64,000 bases of DNA from an uncultured Paracoccaceae bacterium (GTDB taxonomy: Bacteria; Pseudomonadota; Alphaproteobacteria; Rhodobacterales; Rhodobacteraceae). Location: positions 1 through 64,000 of the forward strand of contig CANMTR010000004.1 in the NCBI GenBank assembly GCA_947500825.1. Reading direction: 5' to 3'. The notes below the pieces were generated by a model that saw only the letters and a list, made by a program, of their open reading frames with translations, searched no databases and was not told the DNA's origin. Shown here piece after piece: positions 9,274-19,847 of the stretch. Made by a program: the position numbers and the translations under genes. How positions within the stretch are numbered: position 1 is the first letter of the stretch; each line of letters begins with the position of its first letter.

Positions 9274-9935
9274 GACGGGTCTTTCAGGAAGGGGATCGCC
9301 TTGCGGAAGTAGTCCCATCCGCTGATCAGCGTCAGCGCCGCGGCGATCCACAGGAGCGTCACGCCGAGGACACCCGCCACGTCGCGCAACTGGCCCAGCC
9401 AGACGATGCCGGCGGTGTCCGGCACGACGCCCGAGAGAACGGCATCGACGCTGGCGCCGCCCGAACCCTCCATCCGTTCGACCATGTGGTAGAGGAAGAT
9501 GTCGCGCGAGAAGAGAACCGCGATGGCGACCATCTGCGCCGTCGTCTTCCACTTGGCGATCTTGGTCACGGAAAGGAGCTTCGCCTGGGAGCCCAGGAAC
9601 TCCCTGAGCCCGGAGACGAAGACCTCGCGGAACACGATCACCGTGGCGGGAAGGACCAGCCAGGGCGACATGGACGAGTAGCCGACGATCACCAGGAGCG
9701 CGATGATGACCATGGCCTTGTCGGCGATGGGATCGAGCATGGCGCCGAAGCGGCTCTCGAGCTTCCAGGTGCGGGCGATATGGCCGTCGAACCAATCCGT
9801 CAGCGCGGCGCTGAGGAACAGCACCAGCGCGAACCAGTCCGCCCAGGGGCGCGTGAAGTAGAGGAACGCAATCGCGACCCCCGGCGCCGCAAGCAGCCGG
9901 AGGACGGTCAGAATGTTGGGAAGGGTCCATCGCAT
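9270..9935 (-). CDS. pgsA: CDP-diacylglycerol--glycerol-3-phosphate 3-phosphatidyltransferase
   Basis: LPNILTVLRLLAAP and DWFDGHIARTWKLESRFGAMLDPIADK (CDP-alcohol phosphotransferase motif). Confidence 0.93.
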   Translation of the reverse strand: MRWTLPNILTVLRLLAAPGVAIAFLYFTRPWADWFALVLFLSAALTDWFDGHIARTWKLESRFGAMLDPIADKAMVIIALLVIVGYSSMSPWLVLPATVIVFREVFVSGLREFLGSQAKLLSVTKIAKWKTTAQMVAIAVLFSRDIFLYHMVERMEGSGGASVDAVLSGVVPDTAGIVWLGQLRDVAGVLGVTLLWIAAALTLISGWDYFRKAIPFLKDPS

Positions 9936-9996
9936 GGGGGCACACATAGGCTGCCAGCGGGGCCGGGGAAAGAGCGCACCTGCGGGGAGACGCCCA

Positions 9997-12900
9997 TCAC
10001 CCCCCCGCGGCCCGCTCGCCGCCGTCCTCGCTGTTGTCCTCGCCACTGTCCTCGTCGTCCCTCTCGCGGCCCCACAGGACGCCGCGCTTGCCCTCGCCCA
10101 GCCGCTCGAGGACCGCGTAGATCGCCGGAATGATCAGGATGCCGAGGAAGGTCGCGGCGATCATGCCCCCCATCGCGGCGGTGCCGATGGCGTTGCGCGC
10201 CGCCGCACCCGCGCCCGAGGCGAGGACGAGCGGAAGCATCCCGAACACGAAGGCGAGCGCCGTCATCAGAACGGCGCGATACCTCTGCCGGGCGCCCATC
10301 GTCGCGGCGTCGGTGATCGACATGCCCTCTTCGTGGCGGTTCTTGGCGAACTCCACGATTAGGATCGCGTTCTTGGCCGCCAGCCCGATGAGCATGACGA
10401 GGCCGATCTGGGCATAGACGCTGGCCGTGAAGCCGAAGAACGCCAGGCTGAGGGCCGCGCCCGCCCCCGCGATCAGGACCGACAGCATGATCGCCAGCGG
10501 CTGGAGCCAGCTTTCGAACTGGCCCACGAGGAACAGGAAGGCGAAGACGAACGCCAGCCCGAAAGCGATGAAGGTGACGTTGCCCGCCGCCTGCTGCTGG
10601 TAGGAGGCGCCCGAAAGCGCCAGCTCGTAGCCCTCGGGCAGGTTCTCGCCGGCCACGCGCTGCAGGGCCTCCAGCGCCTCGCCCGACGAGAAACCCTGCG
10701 CCGGCTGGCCCGAGATCTCGGCGGCCGTGAACAGGTTGAACCGCGGCAGGATGTAGGGGCCGAAGGTGGTCTCCACGTCCGCGGTCGCCGACAGGGGCAC
10801 GACGCCGCCGGTGCGGTTCTTGACGTAGATCGAGGTGATGTCGTCCGGTTGGGACCGGAACTGCGAGTCGCTCTGCTGGCGGACCTGGTAGACACGGCCC
10901 TCGTACAGGAACTGGTTGACGAACCCGGCCCCCAGGGTGCTGCCGAGGCTGTCGTAGATCGAGGCGACGGAGAGGCCCAACTGCTCGGCGCGCTCCCGAT
11001 CGACGTTCACGAAGAGGCGAGGCACGTCGGCCGAGAAGGTCGTGCGCGCGCCGCCCACTGCCGCCTCCTGGTTGAGCGCCGCGACGTAGCCGCGCGCGAC
11101 CTGCGCGACTTCGACCGCGTCCTGCCCCTGGGTCGCCAGGATCTGGGCGGAAAAGCCGCCGACGGAGCCCGTGCCGGGAATGGAGGGCGGCGGGAATGCC
11201 TGGATCTGCAGGCCCGGCAGGGTCGCGAACTGGCCGTTGAGCTGGCCCAGGATGGTGAACAGGTCCCGCCGCTCGCCCCATGGCTGCAACGTCGCGATGG
11301 CGATGCCCACGGAGGATCGCGATCCGCCCAGAAAAGAGAAGCCGGCGACGGCGATGGTGTTCTCGACCCCGTCGGTGTTCTGGATGATGTCGCTGATCTC
11401 CTGCATCGCCTCGGTCGTCCGCTGGAGCGAGGCTCCGTCGGGCAGGCCCACGTCGACGAGGATCGCACCCTGGTCCTCGGCCGGGACGAGCTCGGTCGGC
11501 AGCTTGAGATAGGTCGAGGCGGCGAGGAAGATGCCCAAGCCCAGCACCGCCATGGCCAGGATGCCGCGGGTGACGAAGAAGCTCACGACCTTGCCGTAGA
11601 CGTCGCGGCTCCAGTAGAGGAGGCCGTTGAACTTGCGGAAGATCCAGGCGGGCTTGTCGGTGCGCTGCAGCATGACCCCGCACAGGGCGGGCGTCAGCGT
11701 CAGCGCCACGAGCGAACTGAGCAGGATCGAGATCGACAGCGACAGGCCGAACTGGCGGTAGAGTTGGCCCGAGATGCCGGGCAGGAACGCCGTGGGCAGG
11801 AAAACCGCCAGCAACACCAGCGTGGTCGAGATGATCGGCCCCGTGATCTCGCCCATGGCTTGGGTGACGGCCGTGCGCCGCTCCATCTCGGGGTTCTCCT
11901 CCATCACCCGGCGCGCGTTCTCGACCACCAGGATCGCGTCGTCGACGACGATGCCGATGGCCAGGATCAGCGCGAGAAGCGTGATCACGTTGATGGAGAA
12001 GCCGATGGCGAGAAGGGCCGCGAAGGTCCCGATCAGGGAGACGGGAATCGCGATGAGGGGAATGATCGTCGCCCGGAAACCCTGCAGGAACGTGAAGACG
12101 ACGACGACGATGATGCCGGCCGTCAACAGGAGCGTCTTGACGATCTCCTCGATGGTGACGCGAACATAGGCCGTGGTGTCGTAGACCACGTCGTAGCTCA
12201 GCCCCTCGGGGAAGCTGCCAGCGCGCTCCTCCAGATCGGCGCGGATCTCGTTCACGGTGGCGATGGCATTCGCGCCGGGAGCCTGATTGACCTGCATCGT
12301 CAGGCTGGGCCTGTCGCCCAGGAACGAGTTGGTGGCGTAGTCCTGGGCCCCCAGCTCCACCCGCGCCACGTCGCTCACCCGGATCAGGCCGCCGTTCTCG
12401 CCCGTGCGGATCACGATCCGCTCGAACTCCTCGGGCTCCGAGAGGCGGCCCTGGCCGGTGACGGTATAGACGACGGACTGCCCCTCGACGGCCGGGGCGC
12501 CGCCGATCTGGCCCAGGGCCGCGGCGAGGTTCTGGCTGCGGATCGCGTCTGCCACGTCCGAGGGCGAGAGGCTGAATTGCGCCAGCTTCTCGGGGTCTGT
12601 CCAGATGCGCATGGCGTAGTTCGACGGGCCCAGGACCTGGGCGTTGCCGACCCCGTCGATCCGTTGCACCGCGGTGGTGAGGTTGGTCGACACGTAGCTC
12701 GCCGCGTCGACCGGGCTGAGATCGCTGTCGGGGTCGATGGGAAAGGCCACCGCCATCAGGAAGTTCGGCGACTGGGTGCGGATGGTCACCCCCTGGTCGA
12801 CCACCGAAGTGGGAAGCTGGGGCGTGGCGAGCTGCACCCGGTTCGATACGTTGACCTGGGCGATATCGGGGTCGGTGCCGATCGCGAAGGTGATCGTGAG

Positions 12901-13170
12901 CGAATACGTCCCCTGGTTGGACGATGACGAGGACATGTAGAGCATCCCCTCGACCCCATTGATCGCCCGCTCGAGAGGCGCGCCGACGGTCTCGGCCAGA
13001 GCGGTCGAGTCGGCGCCCGGATAGCTCGCCGAGACCTGGACCGTGGGGGGGGAAATGTTCGGGTACTGGGTTACCGGCATCACGAAGATCGCCAGGAACC
13101 CCGCGATCACGATGACGATGGAGACGACCGAGGCCAGACGCGGCCGCTCGATGAAGATCTTGGAGATCAT
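9997..13170 (-). CDS. RND efflux transporter permease subunit (AcrB/MexB, HAE1 type)
   Basis: [28 protein letters not shown]...[37 protein letters not shown]; 1057 aa. Confidence 0.94.
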   Translation of the reverse strand: MISKIFIERPRLASVVSIVIVIAGFLAIFVMPVTQYPNISPPTVQVSASYPGADSTALAETVGAPLERAINGVEGMLYMSSSSSNQGTYSLTITFAIGTDPDIAQVNVSNRVQLATPQLPTSVVDQGVTIRTQSPNFLMAVAFPIDPDSDLSPVDAASYVSTNLTTAVQRIDGVGNAQVLGPSNYAMRIWTDPEKLAQFSLSPSDVADAIRSQNLAAALGQIGGAPAVEGQSVVYTVTGQGRLSEPEEFERIVIRTGENGGLIRVSDVARVELGAQDYATNSFLGDRPSLTMQVNQAPGANAIATVNEIRADLEERAGSFPEGLSYDVVYDTTAYVRVTIEEIVKTLLLTAGIIVVVVFTFLQGFRATIIPLIAIPVSLIGTFAALLAIGFSINVITLLALILAIGIVVDDAILVVENARRVMEENPEMERRTAVTQAMGEITGPIISTTLVLLAVFLPTAFLPGISGQLYRQFGLSLSISILLSSLVALTLTPALCGVMLQRTDKPAWIFRKFNGLLYWSRDVYGKVVSFFVTRGILAMAVLGLGIFLAASTYLKLPTELVPAEDQGAILVDVGLPDGASLQRTTEAMQEISDIIQNTDGVENTIAVAGFSFLGGSRSSVGIAIATLQPWGERRDLFTILGQLNGQFATLPGLQIQAFPPPSIPGTGSVGGFSAQILATQGQDAVEVAQVARGYVAALNQEAAVGGARTTFSADVPRLFVNVDRERAEQLGLSVASIYDSLGSTLGAGFVNQFLYEGRVYQVRQQSDSQFRSQPDDITSIYVKNRTGGVVPLSATADVETTFGPYILPRFNLFTAAEISGQPAQGFSSGEALEALQRVAGENLPEGYELALSGASYQQQAAGNVTFIAFGLAFVFAFLFLVGQFESWLQPLAIMLSVLIAGAGAALSLAFFGFTASVYAQIGLVMLIGLAAKNAILIVEFAKNRHEEGMSITDAATMGARQRYRAVLMTALAFVFGMLPLVLASGAGAAARNAIGTAAMGGMIAATFLGILIIPAIYAVLERLGEGKRGVLWGRERDDEDSGEDNSEDGGERAAGG

Positions 13171-14546
13171 TCCGACGATCCTTCCGATCCGCCGGAGGAT
13201 TGCTCGCCGCTATCGCCGCCGCCGCCCCCGGAGGCGGGAGCACCGGCATTGCCGGTATCGCCCGCCCGGCGGGGATCGACCGTCTGCCCGTCCTCGAGGC
13301 TCAGCGCGCCGCGCACGACGACCCGCTCGCCGCCCGAAAGGCCCCGCGTGATCGACACGGTCCCGGGCCGCGGGCCGGAGGCCGTCTCCACGGGCACGCG
13401 GGAAGCGGCGTCGCCCTCGCCCACGACCCATACGGCGCTGCCGTCGCGGCCGAGCTGCACGGCGGCTTGCGGCACGACCGGACGCACCGGCGGGTCGGAC
13501 TCCGCCACCCGCAACGTGACGTTCTGGTTCGGAAGCAAGAGCCCGTCCGGGTTTTCGAACCGGACCCGCACCGCGACCGTGCCGGTCTGCGGATCGACGC
13601 TGTTGCCGATGAAGTCGAAGGTGCCGTCTCGGGTATAGACGGACCCGTCGGGCAGAACGAGGCTCAGCGTATAACCGTCGGCCGAAATCCTGTCGCTCTC
13701 GGTCGACCCGTCCGTGCCGGTGCCGCCCATGCCGATCTGGCGCCACGTGGCGAGGCGGTTCTCTCCCAGCGCGAAGACGCCCCAGATGGGGTCGAGCTGG
13801 ACAAGTTCGGCCAGCTCCCCCGACTGGGCGGAGACGTAATTGCCCCGCGTGATGTCGGGCGCGGACATTTGACCGTCGATCGCGGCCTCGATGGAGGTGT
13901 AGCTGAGATCGAGCTCGGCCTGGGTGACGGCGGCCTCGGCCTGGAGCCGCTGCGCGCGTGCCGATTCCAGCGAGGCGAGTGCGTCCTCGAGGTTGGCCTG
14001 GCTGACGGTGCCGGATTCGCGCAGCTCGCGCTGGCGCTCCGCCTGCCGCTGCGTTTCGCGGAAGGCCGCATCGGCCCCGGCGAGCTGGGCCTGCGCGGCT
14101 TCGAGCGCGGCCTCGTACTGGGCACGCTGGATCTGGAAAAGAAGGTCGCCCGATTCCACGTTGTCGCCGCCTTCGAACTCCACCGATTCGATGAACCCGG
14201 AGATCCGCGCCTGCACCGCGACCCGCTCGATCGGGGTGATCCGGCCGAGGAAGCGGTAGGCATCGCCCACCGGTTCCTCCTCCGCCACCTCGAACACCAC
14301 CGCCGGCAGATTGGCCTGCCCCCCCGAAGACCCCTCCGAACCCCCGGACTGGCCGGCCTGGGCGTCGTTGCCCTCCAGCCCCAGAAGGCCGGCGATAAAG
14401 CCGGGCACCGGCACCTCGCCCACGATCGGCAGCTCGACCCTCGCTCCGGCGGACCCCCCAGACGGGCCGCCGCCGCTCTCCTGCGCAAGCGACGGCGTGG
14501 CGCTCGCTGCGAGGGCGGCAACGAGCAGGAAGGCACGAATGTCCAT
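13167..14546 (-). CDS. RND efflux periplasmic adaptor (membrane fusion) subunit
   Basis: [32 protein letters not shown] biotinyl-lipoyl-like motif; signal peptide; 4-bp overlap with the RND gene. Confidence 0.93.
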   Translation of the reverse strand: MDIRAFLLVAALAASATPSLAQESGGGPSGGSAGARVELPIVGEVPVPGFIAGLLGLEGNDAQAGQSGGSEGSSGGQANLPAVVFEVAEEEPVGDAYRFLGRITPIERVAVQARISGFIESVEFEGGDNVESGDLLFQIQRAQYEAALEAAQAQLAGADAAFRETQRQAERQRELRESGTVSQANLEDALASLESARAQRLQAEAAVTQAELDLSYTSIEAAIDGQMSAPDITRGNYVSAQSGELAELVQLDPIWGVFALGENRLATWRQIGMGGTGTDGSTESDRISADGYTLSLVLPDGSVYTRDGTFDFIGNSVDPQTGTVAVRVRFENPDGLLLPNQNVTLRVAESDPPVRPVVPQAAVQLGRDGSAVWVVGEGDAASRVPVETASGPRPGTVSITRGLSGGERVVVRGALSLEDGQTVDPRRAGDTGNAGAPASGGGGGDSGEQSSGGSEGSSE

Positions 14547-14704
14547 GAAGTAGCTCCTGAAGGTCGCGGGTCAGTTAGGTCACATACCGCCGAAGGCGAA
14601 GGGAGGGACAGATTGGCGCATCCTCCACATCGCCGCGCGGAGCGTTGCGGGCGCCGCGACCTCGGCGCGCGGTCGCGTAGGACGCCCTAAACGTCGTCCG
14701 GGGA

Positions 14705-14935
14705 GTGTGGAAGCAGGTTTTGAGGGAAGGGGACGGCTCGGCTTCGATGTGTGCAGACCGCAAGATAACGGGCCCGCGCAAGGACGACCCGGCACGCGGC
14801 GAACCCCGCGGGCCAGGGGAAGAGCCGGAAGACGTCGGCACCGCGGCGGCGCGCAACGACCATGCCCACGACGAACTGCTCCTCGCCCTCGGAAAGATGC
14901 TCGCTCACACGACCTCGAAGGAGGATCAGAAATGA
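14705..14935 (+). CDS. small hypothetical protein (start may be 14747)
   Basis: ORF ends AARNDHAHDELLLALGKMLAHTTSKEDQK* with ATGA overlap onto the next CDS. Confidence 0.45.
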   Translation: MWKQVLREGDGSASMCADRKITGPRKDDPARGEPRGPGEEPEDVGTAAARNDHAHDELLLALGKMLAHTTSKEDQK

Positions 14936-15342
14936 ATGCCTGGGACGCTTACACGGCAGCCCACACCGTCACGCCGTATCTCGTCGCGGTTATGACGGCC
15001 CTCGTCTCCCTGGGATTTCTGCAGGTGGTCTTTCTCGCCGGGGGGATGGTCAAATACCTGACGCTGGGGTTTCTGCTCCTCTATCTGAAGGTCTTCCTGC
15101 GCACGGCCTACTGGGACATCCTGCCGAACTGGGTTCCGCCGGAGACATGGTCGGCCTGGCGGGAGGCAAGCGGCGGCGTGGCGGTCAACGTGTTCTTCAA
15201 CCTTGCGGCGATCGTGGCGTGCTATTTCAGCCTGAAGGCGGTCTACCTCGCGATCCCGGAGGAGGACCGGGCGCGCTACACGATCCTCACCGCGCCGTTC
15301 TACCGCGTGGTCACGGCGATGCGCGGCGCACGGCGCGAGTGA
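14932..15342 (+). CDS. hypothetical membrane protein
   Basis: Several hydrophobic segments (TPYLVAVMTALVSLGFLQVVFLAGGMV; YLTLGFLLLYLKVFL; VAVNVFFNLAAIVACYFSLKAVYLAI). Confidence 0.75.
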   Translation: MNAWDAYTAAHTVTPYLVAVMTALVSLGFLQVVFLAGGMVKYLTLGFLLLYLKVFLRTAYWDILPNWVPPETWSAWREASGGVAVNVFFNLAAIVACYFSLKAVYLAIPEEDRARYTILTAPFYRVVTAMRGARRE

Positions 15343-15352
15343 TCCCCGCAGA

Positions 15353-16048
15353 TCAATCGACCGCGACCCGGTGGGTAGCCAGGGCATCGTAGTAGGCCAT
15401 CGCATCGACGCAGAGATCCGCGTCGTGCCCCGTGAGGTCGGGCATGTCGCCCTCGGCGCCCGCGAAACAGGTCGTGGCGTCGACGCTCCCGTATCGGTGT
15501 CTCGCCCAGACACCGTCGGCCGGGTGACCGCCACGCGGCCAGCTCAACATCCGGGCCATGAAGTCGATCCCCAATCCCTCGCAGATCCGGCGCAACATCG
15601 CTTCGGGATGGGCGCGGATATCGGAGCTGAGCGCCACGAGGCCGCCGAACCGCTCGAAAATCTCGAGCTGGCGCGGATAACCCAGATCCTCCAGCGTGGG
15701 GGACTCGCTCCGCGCCGTGTAGCTGGCGATGACACGGGCCGGGTGGCGTACCAGGTGCAGGTGGGAGAAGTCCGCCGCCCAGTCCAGGTCGATCCCCTCG
15801 ACCATGTGATGGGCCATCAGCTTGAGATAGAGATGCGGCGAAGAGCCCGTCAATCCGGCAATCACCGCGCAGGGATCGGCCAGGCGATGGGCGAGGATCC
15901 GGTCCCGCCCCGGATGTTCGATCCCCGTCATGGCGAGATAGGGAGCGTAGAACGGCTCGTCCCGCACGTCGGTGTCGCCACGCGCGGCGAAGGAGTACAT
16001 CAGCGCCGTCGAGACGTTGCGGGGACCTGACCAGGCTGCGATCTTCAT
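15353..16048 (-). CDS. sulfotransferase-like protein
   Basis: MKIAAWSGPRNVSTALMYSFAARGDTDVRDEPFYAPYL (5'-PSB-like), HLVRHPARVIASY (3'-PB-like). Confidence 0.8.
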   Translation of the reverse strand: MKIAAWSGPRNVSTALMYSFAARGDTDVRDEPFYAPYLAMTGIEHPGRDRILAHRLADPCAVIAGLTGSSPHLYLKLMAHHMVEGIDLDWAADFSHLHLVRHPARVIASYTARSESPTLEDLGYPRQLEIFERFGGLVALSSDIRAHPEAMLRRICEGLGIDFMARMLSWPRGGHPADGVWARHRYGSVDATTCFAGAEGDMPDLTGHDADLCVDAMAYYDALATHRVAVD

Positions 16049-16272
16049 CGGGCGCGTCCTCTAGAGTCTCTCTGGCGCGGCCGGTTCGGATCCGAAAAGC
16101 GGAACTGTTGCCGCAACCTGCGCGCGATACCGGTGCAAGAACGCCTATCCGACCTTCCCGCGGAGAGAAAGTCCGTCAGGCTGCGGGGCGTCACCGGGCC
16201 GTGACATCACGGCGGGGTGACTTGATCCCGCCCCGGAGCGCGCCGACCCTCCGGCCAAACGGAGGATGACGA

Positions 16273-16926
16273 ATGAGAACGGCAACGAACCGAACCCTGA
16301 TCGCCCTGACCGCGGCGACGGGCCTCTCGGCGCCCGGGATCGCGGCGGCGGACCAGCAGACCGCCTATCTCTCGGGGGGCTGCTTCTGGTGCGTGGAGGC
16401 GGACTTCGAGAAGGTCGGCGGCGTGGGAGACGTGATCTCGGGCTTCGCAGGCGGCACCACGCCCGACCCGACCTACGGTGCCTCGGGAGATCATATCGAG
16501 GCGGCGAAGGTGCCCTTCGACGACAGCGAGGTGAGCTACCGCCAGATCTACGACATGTTCCTGCGCTCGATCGACCCGTTCGACTCGGGCGGACAGTTCT
16601 GCGACCGGGGCCTGGAATATACCACGGCGATCTACGTCGAGAGCGCGGCGCAGCGCGAGGCCGCCGAGGCGGCCATCGCCGCCGCGGAGCAGGAGCTGGG
16701 ACGCGAGGTCGTCACGCCGGTGCGCGACTTCGACCGGTTCTATCCCGTGGGCGCGTACCACCAGGACTACTACAAGTCCCAGGACCGGATCGCGTTCTCG
16801 TCCGTGGGCCTCGCCGTGCCCAAGGAGGTCGCCTACGAGCGCTACCGCGAGGGATGCGGCCGCGACCAGCGGGTCCGCCAGATCTGGGGCGACGACGCGC
16901 CGTTCGTCGGCGAGGCCGGAAGCTGA
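16273..16926 (+). CDS. msrA: peptide-methionine (S)-S-oxide reductase MsrA, exported
   Basis: YLSGGCFWCVEADFEKVGGV GFxGG-type motif, AYHQDYYK; N-terminal signal sequence. Confidence 0.92.
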   Translation: MRTATNRTLIALTAATGLSAPGIAAADQQTAYLSGGCFWCVEADFEKVGGVGDVISGFAGGTTPDPTYGASGDHIEAAKVPFDDSEVSYRQIYDMFLRSIDPFDSGGQFCDRGLEYTTAIYVESAAQREAAEAAIAAAEQELGREVVTPVRDFDRFYPVGAYHQDYYKSQDRIAFSSVGLAVPKEVAYERYREGCGRDQRVRQIWGDDAPFVGEAGS

Positions 16927-16930
16927 CGCC

Positions 16931-19183
16931 TCAGGCCATGTCGCAGGCGGCGATGGCGGCGAGGTTGAGAATGTCGACCACGCCCGCCCCCGTCGAGGCG
17001 ATCTGGACCGGGCGACCCAGCCCCGTCAGGATCGGACCCAGCACGGTGGCTCCGCCCATCTCCTGCATGAGCTTGACGGAGATGGAGGCGGAGTGCCGGG
17101 CCGGCACCACCAGAACGTTCGCCGGCCCGGTCAGGCGGCAGAACGGGTATGCGCGCATGGCGTCGGGGTTCATCGCCACGTCCACGGTCATCTCGCCGTC
17201 GTATTCGAAATCCACCCCGCGGGCGTCCAGGATCTCGGGCGCGTGGTGCATCTTGGCGGCGCGCTCCGAGACCGGGTAACCGAAAGTCGAGAAACTGACG
17301 AACGCCACCCGGGGCACGAGGCCCAGGGCGCGCGCAACGTCGGCGCCGCGCTCGGCGATGTTGGCAAGGTCGTTCCCGTCTGGCCATTCGTGGACAAGCG
17401 TGTCGGCGATCAGGACCACCCGGTTCTGTCGCAGGAGCGCGGTGATCCCCACCGCCCCGTCCTCGGCGCGCGCGTCGAAGACCATGTTGATCTGGTCGAG
17501 CACGTGGGCGGACTTGCGCGTGGCCCCGGTGACCATCGCGTCGCCGTGGCCTGCCGCCAGCATGCACGCCGAGAAGATGTGCCGGTCGCGCGCGGCCATG
17601 CGGTGGATGTCGGAGCGGTCGTAGCCCTTGCGCTGGAGCCGGGCGTAGAGGAAGTCCTTGTAGCTCTCCAGGTGCTCGGTCGTGGCGGCGTTCACGACCT
17701 CGATCCCCTCGAAGGTGTCGAGGATGCCCTCCGCCTCCAGGCGGCGGCGGATGTCGACCTCGCGACCCACGACGACCGGGTGGCCCAGTCCCTCGCGCCT
17801 GTAGGCGATGGCGGCGCGCAGCACGCGGATGTCGTCGCCCTCGGCGAAGATCATCCGCGCCTGGGCCGCCCGCGCGCGCGCATAGATCCCCTGCAGGATC
17901 GAGGCGGTGGGGTCCATCCGTGCCTTGAGCGCCTGCTCGTAGCCTTCCATGTCGACGATGGGGCGACGCGCGACGCCCGTATCCATTCCCGCGCGGGCCA
18001 CCGCCGGGGGGATGCGCCAGATCAGGCGCGGGTCGAACGGCGTGGGGATGATGTAGTCGCGCCCGAATTTCAGCGCCCGTCCGTAGGCGAGGGCGACCTC
18101 GTCGGGAACGTCCTCGCGCGCGAGCGCGGCCAGCGCCTGGGCGCAGGCGATCTTCATCCGGTCGTCGATGGCGCGCGAATGGATATCGAGCGCCCCGCGA
18201 AACAGATAGGGAAAACCAAGGACATTGTTGACCTGGTTGGGATAGTCAGATCGCCCCGTGGCCACGATCACGTCGGCGCGAACCTCATGGACTTCCTCCG
18301 GCGTGATCTCGGGGTCGGGGTTGGCCATGGCGAAGATCACCGCGTCGCGGGCCATGCTCTCCACCATCCCCTGGGTCACCGCGCCCTTTACGCTGACGCC
18401 CAGGAACACGTCGGCCCCGTCCATCGCCTGTTCCAGCGTGCGCAAGTCGGTCCGGGCGGCATGGGCCGACTTCCACTGGTTCATCCCTTCGGCGCGGCCG
18501 TGGTAGATGACGCCCTTGGTGTCGCACATGATGCAGTTGTCGGGCCCTGCGCCCATCGACTTGAGCAGGTCGAGACAGGCGATCCCGGCCGCCCCGGCCC
18601 CGTTCAGCACGATGCGCACATCCTCGATGCGCTTGCCCGAAAGGTGCAGCGCGTTGATGAGGCCGGCGGCGCAGATCACCGCCGTTCCGTGCTGGTCGTC
18701 GTGGAAGACGGGAATATCCATCTCGTCCTTCAGGCGGCTCTCGATCTGAAAGCACTCTGGCGCCTTGATGTCCTCGAGATTGATGCCACCGAAGGTCGGC
18801 TCCATCAGCCGCACGGCGTTGCAGAATGCGTCCACGTCGGTGGTGTCGAGCTCGATATCGATGGAGTTCACGTCGGCGAAGCGCTTGAACAGGACGGACT
18901 TGCCTTCCATCACCGGCTTCGAGGCGAGCGCGCCGAGGTTGCCCAGACCGAGGACGGCCGTGCCGTTGGAGATCACGGCCACCAGGTTGCCCTTGTTCGT
19001 GTAGTCGTAGGCCTGGCCGGGATCGTCGGCGATGCGCGCGCAGGGCACCGCCACGCCCGGGCTGTAGGCGAGGCTCAGGTCGCGCTGGGTGGACATCGGC
19101 ACGCTGGCGGCAATGTCGAACTTGCCGGGACGCGGGCTCATGTGGAACGCAAGCGCCTCGTCGTCGGTGAATTTATTGCTCAT
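16931..19183 (-). CDS. maeB: NADP-dependent malic enzyme with C-terminal phosphotransacetylase-like domain
   Basis: [49 protein letters not shown]-terminal PTA-like domain. Confidence 0.93.
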   Translation of the reverse strand: MSNKFTDDEALAFHMSPRPGKFDIAASVPMSTQRDLSLAYSPGVAVPCARIADDPGQAYDYTNKGNLVAVISNGTAVLGLGNLGALASKPVMEGKSVLFKRFADVNSIDIELDTTDVDAFCNAVRLMEPTFGGINLEDIKAPECFQIESRLKDEMDIPVFHDDQHGTAVICAAGLINALHLSGKRIEDVRIVLNGAGAAGIACLDLLKSMGAGPDNCIMCDTKGVIYHGRAEGMNQWKSAHAARTDLRTLEQAMDGADVFLGVSVKGAVTQGMVESMARDAVIFAMANPDPEITPEEVHEVRADVIVATGRSDYPNQVNNVLGFPYLFRGALDIHSRAIDDRMKIACAQALAALAREDVPDEVALAYGRALKFGRDYIIPTPFDPRLIWRIPPAVARAGMDTGVARRPIVDMEGYEQALKARMDPTASILQGIYARARAAQARMIFAEGDDIRVLRAAIAYRREGLGHPVVVGREVDIRRRLEAEGILDTFEGIEVVNAATTEHLESYKDFLYARLQRKGYDRSDIHRMAARDRHIFSACMLAAGHGDAMVTGATRKSAHVLDQINMVFDARAEDGAVGITALLRQNRVVLIADTLVHEWPDGNDLANIAERGADVARALGLVPRVAFVSFSTFGYPVSERAAKMHHAPEILDARGVDFEYDGEMTVDVAMNPDAMRAYPFCRLTGPANVLVVPARHSASISVKLMQEMGGATVLGPILTGLGRPVQIASTGAGVVDILNLAAIAACDMA

Positions 19184-19263
19184 GCTTCCCCCCGTCACGC
19201 ATCCCTGGACTAGGTGACACGCAACGGCGCCGCGTCGCCACCCTAAAAGGAAGGACCCGCCCC

Positions 19264-19791
19264 ATGTTCGCCGAGGCCCTGAAATCCGTCCCGTCCCGCA
19301 CCGACAAAGGCTCGGTCAACGTCTTCGTCGAGACGCCGAAGGGAAGCCGACACAAGTACGACATCGACGATAGCGGCCTGTTCCGCATCGCGCTGGAGCT
19401 GCCGGAGGGCGTGTCTTTTCCCTGCTCCTTCGGTTTCGTGCCCAACACGAAGGCCCCCGACGGCGACGCGCTCGATATCGTGATGCTGACCGCCGGCTCG
19501 GTGCCCTCGGGCGCCCTGATAGAGTGCCGCCTGATCGGGGTGCTCAAGATGGAGAACCAGGAAGCCGACGGGATGCGGCGCAACGACCGGGTGGTCGCGG
19601 TGGCCAACATGTCGCGCATCTTCGGCCGGGTGGAGACCCTCAGCGACATGCGCAACGGCTTCGCCTGGGACATCGAGGAGTTCTTCGAGACCTACAACGA
19701 CATGATCGAACGGCCATTCCGCATCGTCGGACGGGGCGAGAGCGACGAGGCCATGCGGATGCTGGAGGAGGCCGAAGCGGCCGCGCGCTGA
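19264..19791 (+). CDS. inorganic diphosphatase family protein
   Basis: [45 protein letters not shown]. Confidence 0.85.
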   Translation: MFAEALKSVPSRTDKGSVNVFVETPKGSRHKYDIDDSGLFRIALELPEGVSFPCSFGFVPNTKAPDGDALDIVMLTAGSVPSGALIECRLIGVLKMENQEADGMRRNDRVVAVANMSRIFGRVETLSDMRNGFAWDIEEFFETYNDMIERPFRIVGRGESDEAMRMLEEAEAAAR

Positions 19792-19847
19792 CTTCCCCGT
19801 ACCGGGCGGCTTTGCTAGACGGGCGCGACCGGGCCCGGGAGAGCGGA

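Noticed and set aside
10849-12927. 692-aa ORF antisense to the RND permease
   Set aside because: Arg/Asp/Gly/His-rich composition typical of spurious frames in GC-rich DNA; the opposite strand has an unmistakable AcrB-type protein.
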